This document shows, piece after piece, positions 27,031 through 36,668 of a stretch of DNA of 64,000 nucleotides. A program made the translations under genes and the position numbers. Numbering within the stretch: the first letter of the stretch is position 1; every line of letters begins with the position of its first letter. A model generated the notes under the pieces. That model searched no databases. It worked only from the letters and a program-made list of their open reading frames with translations, and was not told where the DNA came from. The stretch is from an uncultured Mucilaginibacter sp. (lineage in GTDB: Bacteria > Bacteroidota > Bacteroidia > Sphingobacteriales > Sphingobacteriaceae): positions 62,001 to 126,000 of the forward strand of contig CAITEP010000021.1 in the NCBI GenBank assembly GCA_903891475.1, read 5' to 3'.

Positions 27031-27894
27031 TTACATGTCTTCAATTTTTGGTTTTTTCAAGTAATTAGTTATGATTTTATCAATTTCTGGTTGGTAGTGT
27101 CCGAAACAATTAACGACTTTACTATCTTTTATTTCAGAGATGTCTCCATATTTACACCCACTACAATCTTCATAAACATTTGCATAAATCTTGCCTTTAA
27201 AAGATCCTCCTTGCCAAACCTTTTTATTTAAAGGACAATCATTTACAAATGTCAAATAGAATGGAGATCCCAAAGTATTAACATTTCTATGTATTGAATT
27301 AGATTTCATTTTTTCTATGAAATCATTTAGTTTTACGTTATTAATCCAACGTTTACCATTTACGTCTTCTATTAATCTTTTTTCAAAATCTTTAAATCCA
27401 AATATTTTATATAATGGATTAAAAAGATTCTTAACATCAATTTCAATTGCAGAATAGCCACTTAAAAAAATCTTCTGTTTTTTTGACCAATCAACCATAT
27501 GGGTCACACTTATTTCGATTAATAATGGCTTACCCTTAACATGAATAATAATATCTGGAATTATGTTATTCAATCTTTTTTCAAGTAAAACGTTATTATA
27601 CTGAACTATTGTATCAGGATGTAGTATTCTATTATCAAAGTAAACGGGTGGCAAGACTATGGAAGTATTATTTATTAAAATATCTTTTGTTTTTATATGA
27701 AGTGCAGTTTCAACTCCTCTATTGCAATCTTCACTATGATAATGAGCAAAATGGTGCTCATTAATATTACCTTTTTTTGCAATCAGTTGTTTTCCGCAGC
27801 TTGGGCAAAAACAATTACAAGCCAATCCACTTTCCACCGACATGATATCTACCAACTTACCTTGCTGCATGCCGAATGGTAATTTAATATTCAT
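27031..27894 (-). CDS. CoiA-like zinc-finger/nuclease protein
   Basis: A 287-residue protein with the layout of competence CoiA-like proteins. An N-terminal Cys cluster (Cys26, 28, 30, 33 in CNCFCPSCGK) with HHFAHYH (47-53) and Cys57 forms a likely zinc site. Residues 113-130 (PDIIIHVKGKPLLIEIS) resemble a PD-(D/E)XK nuclease core. A second Cys group (CSGCKYG and later Cys) is near the C-terminus. CoiA homologues act in DNA uptake or recombination, but many family members sit in defence or mobile settings. No competence gene is adjacent. AT-rich and flanked by long spacers, it looks acquired. Confidence 0.75.
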   Translation of the reverse strand: MNIKLPFGMQQGKLVDIMSVESGLACNCFCPSCGKQLIAKKGNINEHHFAHYHSEDCNRGVETALHIKTKDILINNTSIVLPPVYFDNRILHPDTIVQYNNVLLEKRLNNIIPDIIIHVKGKPLLIEISVTHMVDWSKKQKIFLSGYSAIEIDVKNLFNPLYKIFGFKDFEKRLIEDVNGKRWINNVKLNDFIEKMKSNSIHRNVNTLGSPFYLTFVNDCPLNKKVWQGGSFKGKIYANVYEDCSGCKYGDISEIKDSKVVNCFGHYQPEIDKIITNYLKKPKIEDM

Positions 27895-28141
27895 TTTACT
27901 TGTGTTTATTCCTGAAAATAAATTTAATTATTTTAATTAATTGACATAATAATTTTACTATATTAAGAAAGCAGGTGCTAAACAGAATTTATAGTATTTA
28001 TTTTATATACATTATAAAAAACCCTCTTTTTAGTTGCTTCTTCAATTTAGATACCAAAAATATATTAAGAACCAAATAATTTCCAAATAGCTAAAAATTA
28101 GTTAAATTTAACAGAGACTTAATGTACTGTGGAAAATAAAA

Positions 28142-28435
28142 TTAGTCTTTCCCTTCTGTATTTTCCTTTTCTATTAATTTTTCCAGCAGTTGGTTTTGAA
28201 TCTCTAAAAAATAATTAGTGCGTTGTTGCTCATAAATTTGGGTATTCTGATTTTGTATTATATCATATACCTTCCACTACCATAACAACACACTTCTCAC
28301 CAATAAAAAAATACCAAAAAAAACCGCAATTACAAGTATGATTTTTGGTATTGAAAATGAAAATGGATTTGAATCTTGGGCGAATATTAGAATTGGGCTA
28401 AGAAATAACAGCTTCAATAGGATAATTTTTTTCAT
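28142..28435 (-). pseudogene. Small membrane-protein gene interrupted by an in-frame TAG
   Basis: From ATG at 28435 the frame reads MKKIILLKLLFLSPILIFAQ (signal peptide), then a transmembrane segment (IILVIAVFFGIFLLVRSVLLW), and meets TAG at 28277-28279. The same frame continues without a break for 44 more codons, starting WKVYDIIQNQNTQIYEQQ and ending LLEKLIEKENTEGKD before TAA at 28142. The second half is a Gln/Glu/Lys amphipathic helix that fits naturally behind the membrane segment. One base change (Trp or Gln codon to TAG) explains it. A 52-residue product is still possible. Confidence 0.6.
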
Positions 28436-28602
28436 GTTTTCAATTTTATGACAACATATTAATAAAGCAAATAGGTTAAAATTAATTCTTAAACTTAATT
28501 AATTAAAACTACTTCCGAAAATTCAAAAGAATCAAAAATGTTGTTAATAAAGTATGACACTTGAACTGGTGAAGTGATTTCTAAAATTCTAGCTGTTAAT
28601 TT

Positions 28603-29913
28603 TTATTTATTAATAGAGTTTATCAAACTATACCCCGCAATTTCTTCCCATCTAGCACCAAAGGGGCGGTAGTAAACCAGTAATTGGTAATCGTTTTCGG
28701 TTTCGTAATAATTGCCTTCCAACGCGGTATAATCTGTTTTTTTTGACTGGCTATCAAACCAAACATATTTATAATCGTATACGCCTTGCTTCAACAGTTG
28801 CCTGATATAATAATTTCCGCTTCTTTTATCGTACAATAGTTTGTAAGCGTCATTAATTTCGAACTGGTTGAATTGGCCTATCAAATAAATATCGCCCTCT
28901 GTGCTTGGCTTATTTGTATGCAGGCTAAATATTGTGTGCGTGTAATCAGCATCCACCCTTGGGTCGGTACCATCCTGATTAAGCGGATAAAAACTACCAT
29001 TTAAATCGTATTGAAAAGAATAGTTTATTTGATTTCTGTTAGCATCGGTTAATAAATAAATAGTGGTAGCACTATCTTTCAAAATGCGTGCAGTCCCTAT
29101 AGAATTTAACTTTAAACTACGGGTATCAAAATGCCGGAATTCATTGCCTCCGTCAAAATCGTTGGTAAAAGTATCGTTAAATATCAGTTGATTCCCGCTA
29201 ATGGTTACCGGTTGGTTATTGCTAATGGCGGTTTCCGCTATGCCATTTTGCATAACGAGGGTATGCACCTCTGCCGATGGGTTTTGTAGTCGGAGGTTGC
29301 CCGTATTGAGGGTGAAATTTATTTTTTGGTTTCGTTGCCTATCTGTGTTTGAAGGTGCCACTTCGGCAGTGATACCTATTTGAGCGTTAACTACATAGAA
29401 TCTGCGGGTGATGATAATTTTATCCGGACTATCTTCTTCATACACTTTCAATATATAATTTCCCGCAATTTTAGGGGCGATGTTTTCATTTGGGAGACTA
29501 AGCTCGTAATGGGTATATTTTTGAAAAGTATTGGTAGAGTAGCTATAGCTGGTGATTTTATCGTCGCTAAAGTTTTGGAGATAATCGGTAGTGATAAGTC
29601 CGGATGATTCCCAATCGCGGTTGCAGTGTTCAATGGTATAGCTGTACCTTTTACTGCCGCCATCCAAATCATCAAAAGCTAAAAGCAATTTTTCGGTTGA
29701 GTTTAACGGGATGACAGGAAAAGAGGTTTGTTTTTTGGTATTATAAAACTCCACCGTTTTAATTTGTGGAGCGTACACCCTATTATCAAAACCTGATTGT
29801 GCCAAAGCTTTAAAAATAGGGGAACAAAAAATAAACAGTATCAACAAAAAAAATACCTTGTTCAACTTTTTTATTTGGTAGCAACCTGCAAAATTGTACA
29901 AGGTATTTTTCAT
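28603..29913 (-). CDS. Type IX secretion plug-like protein (DUF5103)
   Basis: A 436-residue secreted protein. After a signal segment (about 18-38) the mature chain starts [18 protein letters not shown] and continues with [20 protein letters not shown] and [17 protein letters not shown], features of the DUF5103/type IX secretion plug family. In the F. johnsoniae translocon a plug protein of this type closes the SprA pore when no substrate is bound. The rest is beta-sandwich. No other T9SS gene is in the window. The assignment is by motif recall and fits the phylum. Confidence 0.85.
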   Translation of the reverse strand: MKNTLYNFAGCYQIKKLNKVFFLLILFIFCSPIFKALAQSGFDNRVYAPQIKTVEFYNTKKQTSFPVIPLNSTEKLLLAFDDLDGGSKRYSYTIEHCNRDWESSGLITTDYLQNFSDDKITSYSYSTNTFQKYTHYELSLPNENIAPKIAGNYILKVYEEDSPDKIIITRRFYVVNAQIGITAEVAPSNTDRQRNQKINFTLNTGNLRLQNPSAEVHTLVMQNGIAETAISNNQPVTISGNQLIFNDTFTNDFDGGNEFRHFDTRSLKLNSIGTARILKDSATTIYLLTDANRNQINYSFQYDLNGSFYPLNQDGTDPRVDADYTHTIFSLHTNKPSTEGDIYLIGQFNQFEINDAYKLLYDKRSGNYYIRQLLKQGVYDYKYVWFDSQSKKTDYTALEGNYYETENDYQLLVYYRPFGARWEEIAGYSLINSINK

Positions 29914-29953
29914 CAGCTATTTTAAAATATCCACTAAAATAGGGAACAAAAGT

Positions 29954-31891
29954 TTATGCCTCCAGTTCCATTATTTGTTCGGCCAAGGCATCCCACTTTT
30001 GTTGGATAACGCCTAAATCCAATTTCTTTTTCTGATAAGTATTATTAATCTCCTTCAGTTTAGCGGCATCATTATATAGCTTATCATCCGCCAGTTGGGC
30101 CTCCAGCTGTTTAATGGTTTTCTCTAATTCGGCCATATCATCCTCCATTTTGGTCAAATCCTGATTAAGCTTCTTTAAAGTTTGATGCTTGTTTTCGGTA
30201 GACTTCCCATTGGTTTGCGCAATGGGAGCCTGTTCTTTTTTCTCTTCCTTTTTTGGTTGAGGGGCTGGTGCAGGGTTTAATTTTGCCTGTAATTTACGTT
30301 TAGCATACCATTCGTCAAACTCAGCATAGGTGCCGGGGTATTGCTTAATTTTTTTATCTTCAATAAACCAAATTTTGTTGGCGATATTATCCAGGAAGAA
30401 TCGATCGTGCGATACCACTATAAAAGTACCCTCAAATTGATCCAATGCCTGAATCAGGATATTTACCGAAGCGATATCAAGGTGATTGGTAGGCTCATCC
30501 AGAATTAAAAAGTTGGCATCGGCAGTCAATGCCTTGGCCAACGCCACACGCGATTTCTCGCCACCCGATAATACCTTTATTTTTTTAAATACATCATCGC
30601 CGGTAAACAAAAACGAACCTAAAATGGTACGCAATTCGGTTTCCGAATGCTTTGGGGCGAATGATTGTAATTCTTGTAAAGCCGTATTTTCCAAGTGCAA
30701 AGCCTCCAACTGGTGCTGCGCGAAAAACGTTTGCGATACATTGTGTCCGGTTTCGCATTTGCCTTTAAACTCTTTATCGGCTCCGGCTATGATTCTCAAT
30801 AAGGTCGATTTTCCTTTACCGTTGGCACCAATCAAGGCAATTTTATCACCTTTTTCAATTACCGCTTCGCCGCCTTCTAAAATATCAATAGTGGGGTATT
30901 TTTTTTCAACATCCTCCAAGGTAACCACATGCCTGCCCGATTGCTTTGAAAATCGAAAACTAAAGTTTACCGAAGGGTTATCATCATCCACATCGTCCAC
31001 ACGTTCCAATTTATCCAATGCCTTGATACGCGATTGTGCCATTTTTGCCTTGGATGCTTTGGCTCTGAAACGTTCAATTAAACGTTCCTCTTGTTTTATT
31101 TTTGACTGCTGGTTTTTAAATTCCCCACGTTGAATTTCCTCACGTTGGGCTTTCTCTTCCAAATAAAAAGAATAGTTACCCGCATAAACGGTCAGCTTTC
31201 CTTTTCGGGATTCTACCGTGCGGTTTATCACCTTATCTAAAAACCACCTATCGTGCGATACGATAATGACCGCGCCTTCAAAGGCTTTTAAATAATCCTC
31301 TAACCATTGAATAGAAGGTAAATCCAAGTGGTTGGTAGGCTCATCCAGCAATAAAATATCGGGGGCTTGCAATAATATTTTAGCCAGCATTACCCGCATG
31401 CGCCAGCCTCCCGAAAACTCGCTTAGTTTACGGTGCGTATCGGCCTCGCTAAAACCCAAACCCGCTAAAATTTCGTGCGCCTTGTATTCAATATTATAGC
31501 CATCTAAGGCTTCAAATTCATGCTGCCTGTCGCTTAGCTTGTGCAATAGGTCTTCTGTATATTCTGTTTCCAGTTTTTGAAGTAGAATTTCAATTTCATC
31601 ATGCAGTTGGTTTTGGCGTTCAAAGGCCTCCATGGCTACATGCAGAATGTTTTTATCGGATGAGTAAGAAAGTAAATCCTGATTCAAATAACCTATGGTC
31701 AAGTCCTTCGCCATGGATATGGTACCCGAAGTGGGTTTATAGTCGCCTACAATAATTTTAAGCAAGGTGGTTTTTCCGGTACCGTTAGCACCAATCAGAC
31801 CAATTTTTTCGCCCGGTTTTATATGCCAGTTAGCTTCATCGTATAGGGCGCGTGCACCAATCTCAAACGTAAGGTTATTTATCGCAATCAT
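29954..31891 (-). CDS. ABC-F family ATPase
   Basis: A 645-residue soluble protein with two ABC domains. Walker A motifs are GANGTGKTTLLK and GANGKGKSTLLR; signatures are FSGGWRMR and LSGGEKSR, each followed by LLDEPTNHLD or LILDEPTNHLD. The linker (about 245-300) is the positively charged P-site-interacting region, and residues 560-645 form a coiled coil, as in the Uup/YdiF branch. ABC-F proteins work on the ribosome E site. Antibiotic resistance cannot be inferred. A TACCTTTG box ends seven bases before the ATG, suggesting a leaderless message. Confidence 0.93.
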   Translation of the reverse strand: MIAINNLTFEIGARALYDEANWHIKPGEKIGLIGANGTGKTTLLKIIVGDYKPTSGTISMAKDLTIGYLNQDLLSYSSDKNILHVAMEAFERQNQLHDEIEILLQKLETEYTEDLLHKLSDRQHEFEALDGYNIEYKAHEILAGLGFSEADTHRKLSEFSGGWRMRVMLAKILLQAPDILLLDEPTNHLDLPSIQWLEDYLKAFEGAVIIVSHDRWFLDKVINRTVESRKGKLTVYAGNYSFYLEEKAQREEIQRGEFKNQQSKIKQEERLIERFRAKASKAKMAQSRIKALDKLERVDDVDDDNPSVNFSFRFSKQSGRHVVTLEDVEKKYPTIDILEGGEAVIEKGDKIALIGANGKGKSTLLRIIAGADKEFKGKCETGHNVSQTFFAQHQLEALHLENTALQELQSFAPKHSETELRTILGSFLFTGDDVFKKIKVLSGGEKSRVALAKALTADANFLILDEPTNHLDIASVNILIQALDQFEGTFIVVSHDRFFLDNIANKIWFIEDKKIKQYPGTYAEFDEWYAKRKLQAKLNPAPAPQPKKEEKKEQAPIAQTNGKSTENKHQTLKKLNQDLTKMEDDMAELEKTIKQLEAQLADDKLYNDAAKLKEINNTYQKKKLDLGVIQQKWDALAEQIMELEA

Positions 31892-31898
31892 TTGGGCG

Positions 31899-31906
31899 CA
31901 AAGGTA
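31899..31906 (-). promoter_or_regulatory. -7 box just upstream of the ABC-F gene
   Basis: Minus-strand TACCTTTG, an exact TAnnTTTG match, only seven bases from the ATG at 31891. Transcription would start at or next to the first codon. Confidence 0.45.
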
Positions 31907-32016
31907 CGCATTTACAAGGAAAGGTTAAAAGGCAAATGCCCTTTTTGACTGTTGGCTTAATAAAGCTGATAATGATGAATGCCGAAAAGCTATTTTGGGC
32001 TATAGTGAAGCAATAT

Positions 32017-32895
32017 TTATCCTTCAATTCGTTTTACATCCACGCTTACAATCATTTTTTGTCCGCCGCCGCTGTACACAATTCCTTTTAGGGGAACCAC
32101 ATCAGCAAAATCCCTGCCATTGGCTACCCTAATATGCCTATCGTTCACCAGTAAATTATTGGTAGCGTCAAACTCTACCCAACCAATTTCGGGGATATAC
32201 AATGCCATCCAAGCATGCGAGGCATCGGCACCAACCAACCGGGGCTTGCCGGGTGGGGGCAGGGTTTCAATATAGCCGCTCACATATCTGCCAGCCAAGC
32301 CAATCGACCGTACACAGGCAATGGCAAAATGCGCGAAATCCTGACAAACGCCTTTCTTGTAAGTAAAAACATCCGCCAAGGGGGTGCTGTTATCGGTAAA
32401 GCCGGGGGTGAATTTAAAATCTTTATTAATGCGTTCGTTCAAATCCAACATAGCCTGCATAATAGGTCTACCGGGTGTAAATGAGGTAAGCGCATATTCC
32501 CTTATGCCATCTATAAACGTGATATGTTTGGATTCCAAATAAAACTGACGAATTTCATTACTGGCTTCAATGGTATGTAACCAGGCAACTACTTCTTCCC
32601 AAGGTTTTGTGTTTTGTGGTAAAAAATCGGTCCAAACGGGTTTTATTATTTCTACTTCGCTTTTAATTTCCACATTTAGTTTTTGGTGCGATTTTTGGAC
32701 CGAGAAGTAGATATAATCGTTATCAAAAAAATCCTTACGGTTTGCCAAATAATTAGGTTCGGGCGTTATTTGCCAACCGAATTTATGAACCTGCTGAAAA
32801 TCATACACACCCGGAACCTGGTAAACTATGTTATGGCATAGCGACGCTGGAAGGGGATATTCGTACCGGGTATTATGTGTTATTTGAAATTTCAT
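32017..32895 (-). CDS. Transglutaminase-like protein (amidoligase locus A)
   Basis: A 292-residue cytoplasmic transglutaminase-fold protein with no signal peptide. The N-terminal half is the beta domain that precedes such enzymes (FQITHNTRYEYPLP). The catalytic triad is intact: Cys184 in KKGVCQDFAH, His227 in DASHAWMALYIP and Asp243 in EFDATNN. It begins 14 bases behind the ATP-grasp/alpha-E fusion gene and is surely co-transcribed. In comparable clusters this domain is thought to act as a peptidase or amide transferase on a peptide made by the ligases. Its sister in locus B shares layout but differs in sequence. Confidence 0.9.
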   Translation of the reverse strand: MKFQITHNTRYEYPLPASLCHNIVYQVPGVYDFQQVHKFGWQITPEPNYLANRKDFFDNDYIYFSVQKSHQKLNVEIKSEVEIIKPVWTDFLPQNTKPWEEVVAWLHTIEASNEIRQFYLESKHITFIDGIREYALTSFTPGRPIMQAMLDLNERINKDFKFTPGFTDNSTPLADVFTYKKGVCQDFAHFAIACVRSIGLAGRYVSGYIETLPPPGKPRLVGADASHAWMALYIPEIGWVEFDATNNLLVNDRHIRVANGRDFADVVPLKGIVYSGGGQKMIVSVDVKRIEG

Positions 32896-32909
32896 AAATC
32901 AATATTTGT

Positions 32910-35462
32910 TCATACCTCGGGCATAGTATTGCGGTTAACAAAACTAAACTGACTTTGGGTATGGCTAAAAAATGTTTCGTAAATCAGGGTAGACGATTGG
33001 CTTAATTTAGCAATCAACTGCTCCAAGAAATTACTCAACTCTTTCTTGCTTGGGTCGTCTTTTTGTAGGGTAACCAAATAGTTTACATCGCAAAGCCTCA
33101 CCATGGTCAAGGCCTCCAATAGCTTTTTACGTGCTGGACTCAAACTGCCTTCATCGGTATGGTTTGATGGCAGATGAGCCAGGTTTTCATCAATTTTATC
33201 AATTAAAAAAGCGACCGATTTTGGATTGTTTTCATAAACCAACAGCAAATTCAGTACCTCGGGCAGTTGCAAGGTGGAACGGTATAAGTAACGATAGGTA
33301 ATTAAACTTTCATTGCATACCAGGGCCAGTTCCATTAATTGCCTATCCACATCCAACTTAACATTGTTTGATAGCATGGCATTCAGGATGGTACAGGTAT
33401 TGATGGACGATTCAATAAATCGGCCAATGTTCAATAAGCGCCAACTGGAGGCCCTGGTCATGTTATTGCTGTTGAGCCCTACAAAGGCCATCATTTTTAT
33501 AATAAACTGGTCGAGGTTATGGTAGGTTTTTTGCAAATCGTTTCCGTTTGCCTTCATCAGCTCCAACTCTTCCTGTATGCTATCCAGTATCCGCCAAGTA
33601 TCCAGGCTCAATCGGTCGCGCACGGCATAACCGTTTGATAGGAACAATTGTAAACTATGCGCCAACGAACCCTGTTTGCTGCTATCGGTAGTTACGGAGA
33701 TTAATTCCTTCTCCAGGTTTTTTTTCAGGTCCTTTTTATCAATCAAACTCAAATCAGATATGGCTCCGGTAAGCATACCCAAGCTTTTAAACAGGATGAT
33801 GGAAGTTTGGTCGCTTTCCTCGTTCGGGTCGTTCAATCTTTCATTATACATCCTAAAAACAATGCGTAATAGGCGTACGGTATTTACGGTTCTATCCAAA
33901 TATCTACCCAGCCAAAACAAACTTTCGCCGGTACGGCTTGGTAGCACGTTTTTAACCTGTTGCAGGATGATAGGAGCCGCTTTTGCGCCATTAGTTTCGG
34001 CAGGCGCGGGGCCAAGCACCCAGGTATCTTTACTGATGCCGCCCGACTGATTGGAGATGATAAATACCCCTTGTATGGAGGAACTGCGCGACAGGCCTCC
34101 GGGCATCACATAATATGAGCCTTTTTCGGTATCAGCTACAATATAGCTGCGGAATACGGAGTTGCGGGCTTCTAGGTTATTATCTATCAATGATGGGGTG
34201 GTTGATGAGTTGATCATCTCTTGCCCGGCATATAAGTAAGGGTGAGCGTTAATTTTATCCTTTAATTGCTCCAATTCTTTTTTGCTCAATTCGCCACCAT
34301 AAACCGAAGGATTTTCATTGCTGCGGTAGATGGAGCGGATTACGAGCGTGGACAGATTATCGAGCACGTACTGTTTTTCTTTCTTCTGCCCGCACCACCA
34401 AGAGGCAACCGATGGAAGGATTAATTCTTCGCCCAATAAATGCCTGCTTAAAAGCGGTAAAAAGGGCATTAAACCTGGGTTTTCGAGTATGCGACTACCC
34501 AATGGGTTAATAACTATTACCTTTTTTTGTCGGATAGATTCCATTAAGCCAACCACGCCCAATTGCGAGGAACCCATAAACTCCAATGGGTCGCAAAAAA
34601 CATCATCTACTCGGCGCACTATTACATCCACCTTTTCAAGTCCGCGTAGCGTTTTTAGCCAAACATAGCCATCGCTTACGGTAAGGTCCTGCCCCAGCAC
34701 CAAGGTAAAACCCATGGAAGATGCTAGGTAAGCATGCTCAAAATAAGTTTCGTTTGCCGCGCCGGGCGATAACAATACCACCCGTGGATTTTCCTTGTTA
34801 TGGATGGAAAGCTTGGTAAGGGTTGTTTTAAGACGTTGGTAATAAGCCGAAATTTTACGCACTTCGTTTTCCCGAATCATATCAGGGAAAACACGGGTCA
34901 TGGCGGCCCTGTTTTCTAGGGTATAGCCAGCACCCGAGGGCGCATCCGTCCTATCATGCAAGACCCACATTTTACCATTGGGGCCACGCGCCAAATCGGC
35001 CGAGTATTGAATTAATTGGTATTCGCCATCAATTTTGATTTTATCGGCCTGCCTAAAAAATCCTTTATGGTTAAAAATAAGCTCGAATGGGATAAGCCCT
35101 TTGCTGATTAGCTTACGTTCCGAATAAATATCGGTTAATATCAGGTTTAAAAGTTCGGCACGCTGTATAAGCCCCTTTTCCATCAATTGCCAATCATCGT
35201 GATTGAATATCATGGGGATAGGATCCAGCTGCCAGGGGCGGTTTATGCCATCCGGGTCGCCGTAAATATTATAGGTAACACCGTTTTCTCTTAGTTCCCG
35301 GCTAACCTCGCCTTTGAGCTCCTCCATTTTTTGGAGACCAAGCGCTTCGTAACTTTGGGAAAGCTTTTTCCAGTGCTCCCTAATGGTACCATCCGGTGCA
35401 GCCAATTCATCAAAAAAAGTTACTTTGTTTTTAAGACGCTCCGAAAGATAGCCGTTAATCAT
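32910..35462 (-). CDS. Circularly permuted ATP-grasp ligase fused to an alpha-E domain (locus A)
   Basis: An 850-residue fusion. Residues 1-490 are a circularly permuted type 2 ATP-grasp domain (WQLDPIPMIF, VVLLSPGAANETYFEHAYLA, VIVRRVDDVFCDPLEF, MPGGLSRSS, SKDTWVLGP). Residues about 505-840 are an alpha-E helical domain starting LPSRTGESLFWLGRYLDRTV. The nucleotide-loop segment reads IRSIYRSNENPSVYGGEL instead of the Gly-rich loop seen in locus B. The pair probably forms an amide bond on a peptide or protein. Order with the downstream transglutaminase matches locus B. Confidence 0.92.
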   Translation of the reverse strand: MINGYLSERLKNKVTFFDELAAPDGTIREHWKKLSQSYEALGLQKMEELKGEVSRELRENGVTYNIYGDPDGINRPWQLDPIPMIFNHDDWQLMEKGLIQRAELLNLILTDIYSERKLISKGLIPFELIFNHKGFFRQADKIKIDGEYQLIQYSADLARGPNGKMWVLHDRTDAPSGAGYTLENRAAMTRVFPDMIRENEVRKISAYYQRLKTTLTKLSIHNKENPRVVLLSPGAANETYFEHAYLASSMGFTLVLGQDLTVSDGYVWLKTLRGLEKVDVIVRRVDDVFCDPLEFMGSSQLGVVGLMESIRQKKVIVINPLGSRILENPGLMPFLPLLSRHLLGEELILPSVASWWCGQKKEKQYVLDNLSTLVIRSIYRSNENPSVYGGELSKKELEQLKDKINAHPYLYAGQEMINSSTTPSLIDNNLEARNSVFRSYIVADTEKGSYYVMPGGLSRSSSIQGVFIISNQSGGISKDTWVLGPAPAETNGAKAAPIILQQVKNVLPSRTGESLFWLGRYLDRTVNTVRLLRIVFRMYNERLNDPNEESDQTSIILFKSLGMLTGAISDLSLIDKKDLKKNLEKELISVTTDSSKQGSLAHSLQLFLSNGYAVRDRLSLDTWRILDSIQEELELMKANGNDLQKTYHNLDQFIIKMMAFVGLNSNNMTRASSWRLLNIGRFIESSINTCTILNAMLSNNVKLDVDRQLMELALVCNESLITYRYLYRSTLQLPEVLNLLLVYENNPKSVAFLIDKIDENLAHLPSNHTDEGSLSPARKKLLEALTMVRLCDVNYLVTLQKDDPSKKELSNFLEQLIAKLSQSSTLIYETFFSHTQSQFSFVNRNTMPEV

Positions 35463-35882
35463 TTTTCAAATCTCTTATTTTTCATTGAAAAACCAAGTTT
35501 TTATTAAAATCTCTGTGATTAAGAATTGCTAATTATTTTGAAAACAAGTATTTATATGTAGTATTAAATTTCTGATCAAATATTCTTAAAGGTTATAATT
35601 TAAAAGCTTAATTTAGTATATTTGATAGTCACCATTGTCTTAGATAGTTTTTACAAAATCAACATGAATTTTCAATTGAATATCAACAACTAATATTAAA
35701 ATAAAAGTAACAGAAAAATGAAATAAATCATTTTACCTGTTTGATTTATATTTTTTTTTAACTTTATTAAAACTTCATTAACTTTATTTTTTTGTGCTAT
35801 TCAATTAACACTAATAAATCCTAAAACCAGATTATTCCAAATGAAAAAGCAATTCAATTTAGCCATGAGCCAAACAAAAATT
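35463..35882. other. 420-base spacer between the ATP-grasp fusion and a secreted-protein gene
   Basis: Very AT-rich with no convincing reading frame. It separates divergent genes, so it should hold promoters both ways. Two copies of TAACTTTA (35759-35766 and 35779-35786), close to the -7 consensus, precede the plus-strand gene. No hairpin was found. Confidence 0.4.
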
Positions 35883-36437
35883 ATGAATAAAGTATTTATA
35901 GCCTTTTTGTTTTTGTTCATCACCATGGTTGCACATGGACAGAACAAACAATCCGACTCCACCTCTAGCTTAAAAAGTACCGAGTGGAAAACACTTGATG
36001 TGGCCACTTATTCAATTCTGTACCCCTCAACTTGGGAATTGAATCAAAGCGGACAAATGGGAACCGCCTTTATTATTCTTTCACCGCAAGAGACAAGCCA
36101 AGATCAATTTAGAGAAAATGTAAATTTGATAATTCAAGACATATCAGCATATAATATTGATTTTGATGAATATGTAAGGATATCGGAGGATCAATTAAAG
36201 AAAGTAATCACGAATTCAACGATTATTGAAAGTAAAAGGATAAAAATTGGTCAAATAGAGTACCACCGACTGATTCATACAGGTGACCAAGGAATTTTTC
36301 ATTTAAAGTTTGAGCAGCATTTATGGATTAAGAACAAAAAAGCATATGTATTAACATTGACTTGCGAACAAGATAGGTTTGCTGATTATAAAGAGATTGG
36401 AGATAAAATTTTAAATTCTTTTACCTTAAAACAATGA
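35883..36437 (+). CDS. Secreted protein of unknown function (PsbP/Mog1-like fold possible)
   Basis: From the ATG at 35883 (184 residues) the protein starts with a clean signal peptide, MNKVFIAFLFLFITMVAHGQ. An upstream ATG at 35841 would add 14 residues without benefit. The mature part, WKTLDVATYSILYPSTWELN ... IIESKRIKIGQIEYHRLIH ... KILNSFTLKQ, has the pattern of small PsbP/Mog1-like domains (a start motif with YPSTW and closing NSF). Function is unknown. It and the next gene lie on the opposite strand inside locus A. Confidence 0.75.
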   Translation: MNKVFIAFLFLFITMVAHGQNKQSDSTSSLKSTEWKTLDVATYSILYPSTWELNQSGQMGTAFIILSPQETSQDQFRENVNLIIQDISAYNIDFDEYVRISEDQLKKVITNSTIIESKRIKIGQIEYHRLIHTGDQGIFHLKFEQHLWIKNKKAYVLTLTCEQDRFADYKEIGDKILNSFTLKQ

Positions 36438-36668
36438 GTCGACTATTGCTAACACATAAGGTATAATGATGAATGAGCAATAAACTTTGGCAACTTCCTA
36501 CTATTTAATTTTGTAAAAAGATCCTCTCAAATTTGTTAAACATAGGGACTTAAGCTATTGTTTGCTTTTTTATAAATTAAATTCAATAAATCTAAAGTTT
36601 TCTCAGTCTTTGATAAGCTCGAGTTTAAGATATTATCTAAATAAATTGAACCAAATTAACCAATTGCA

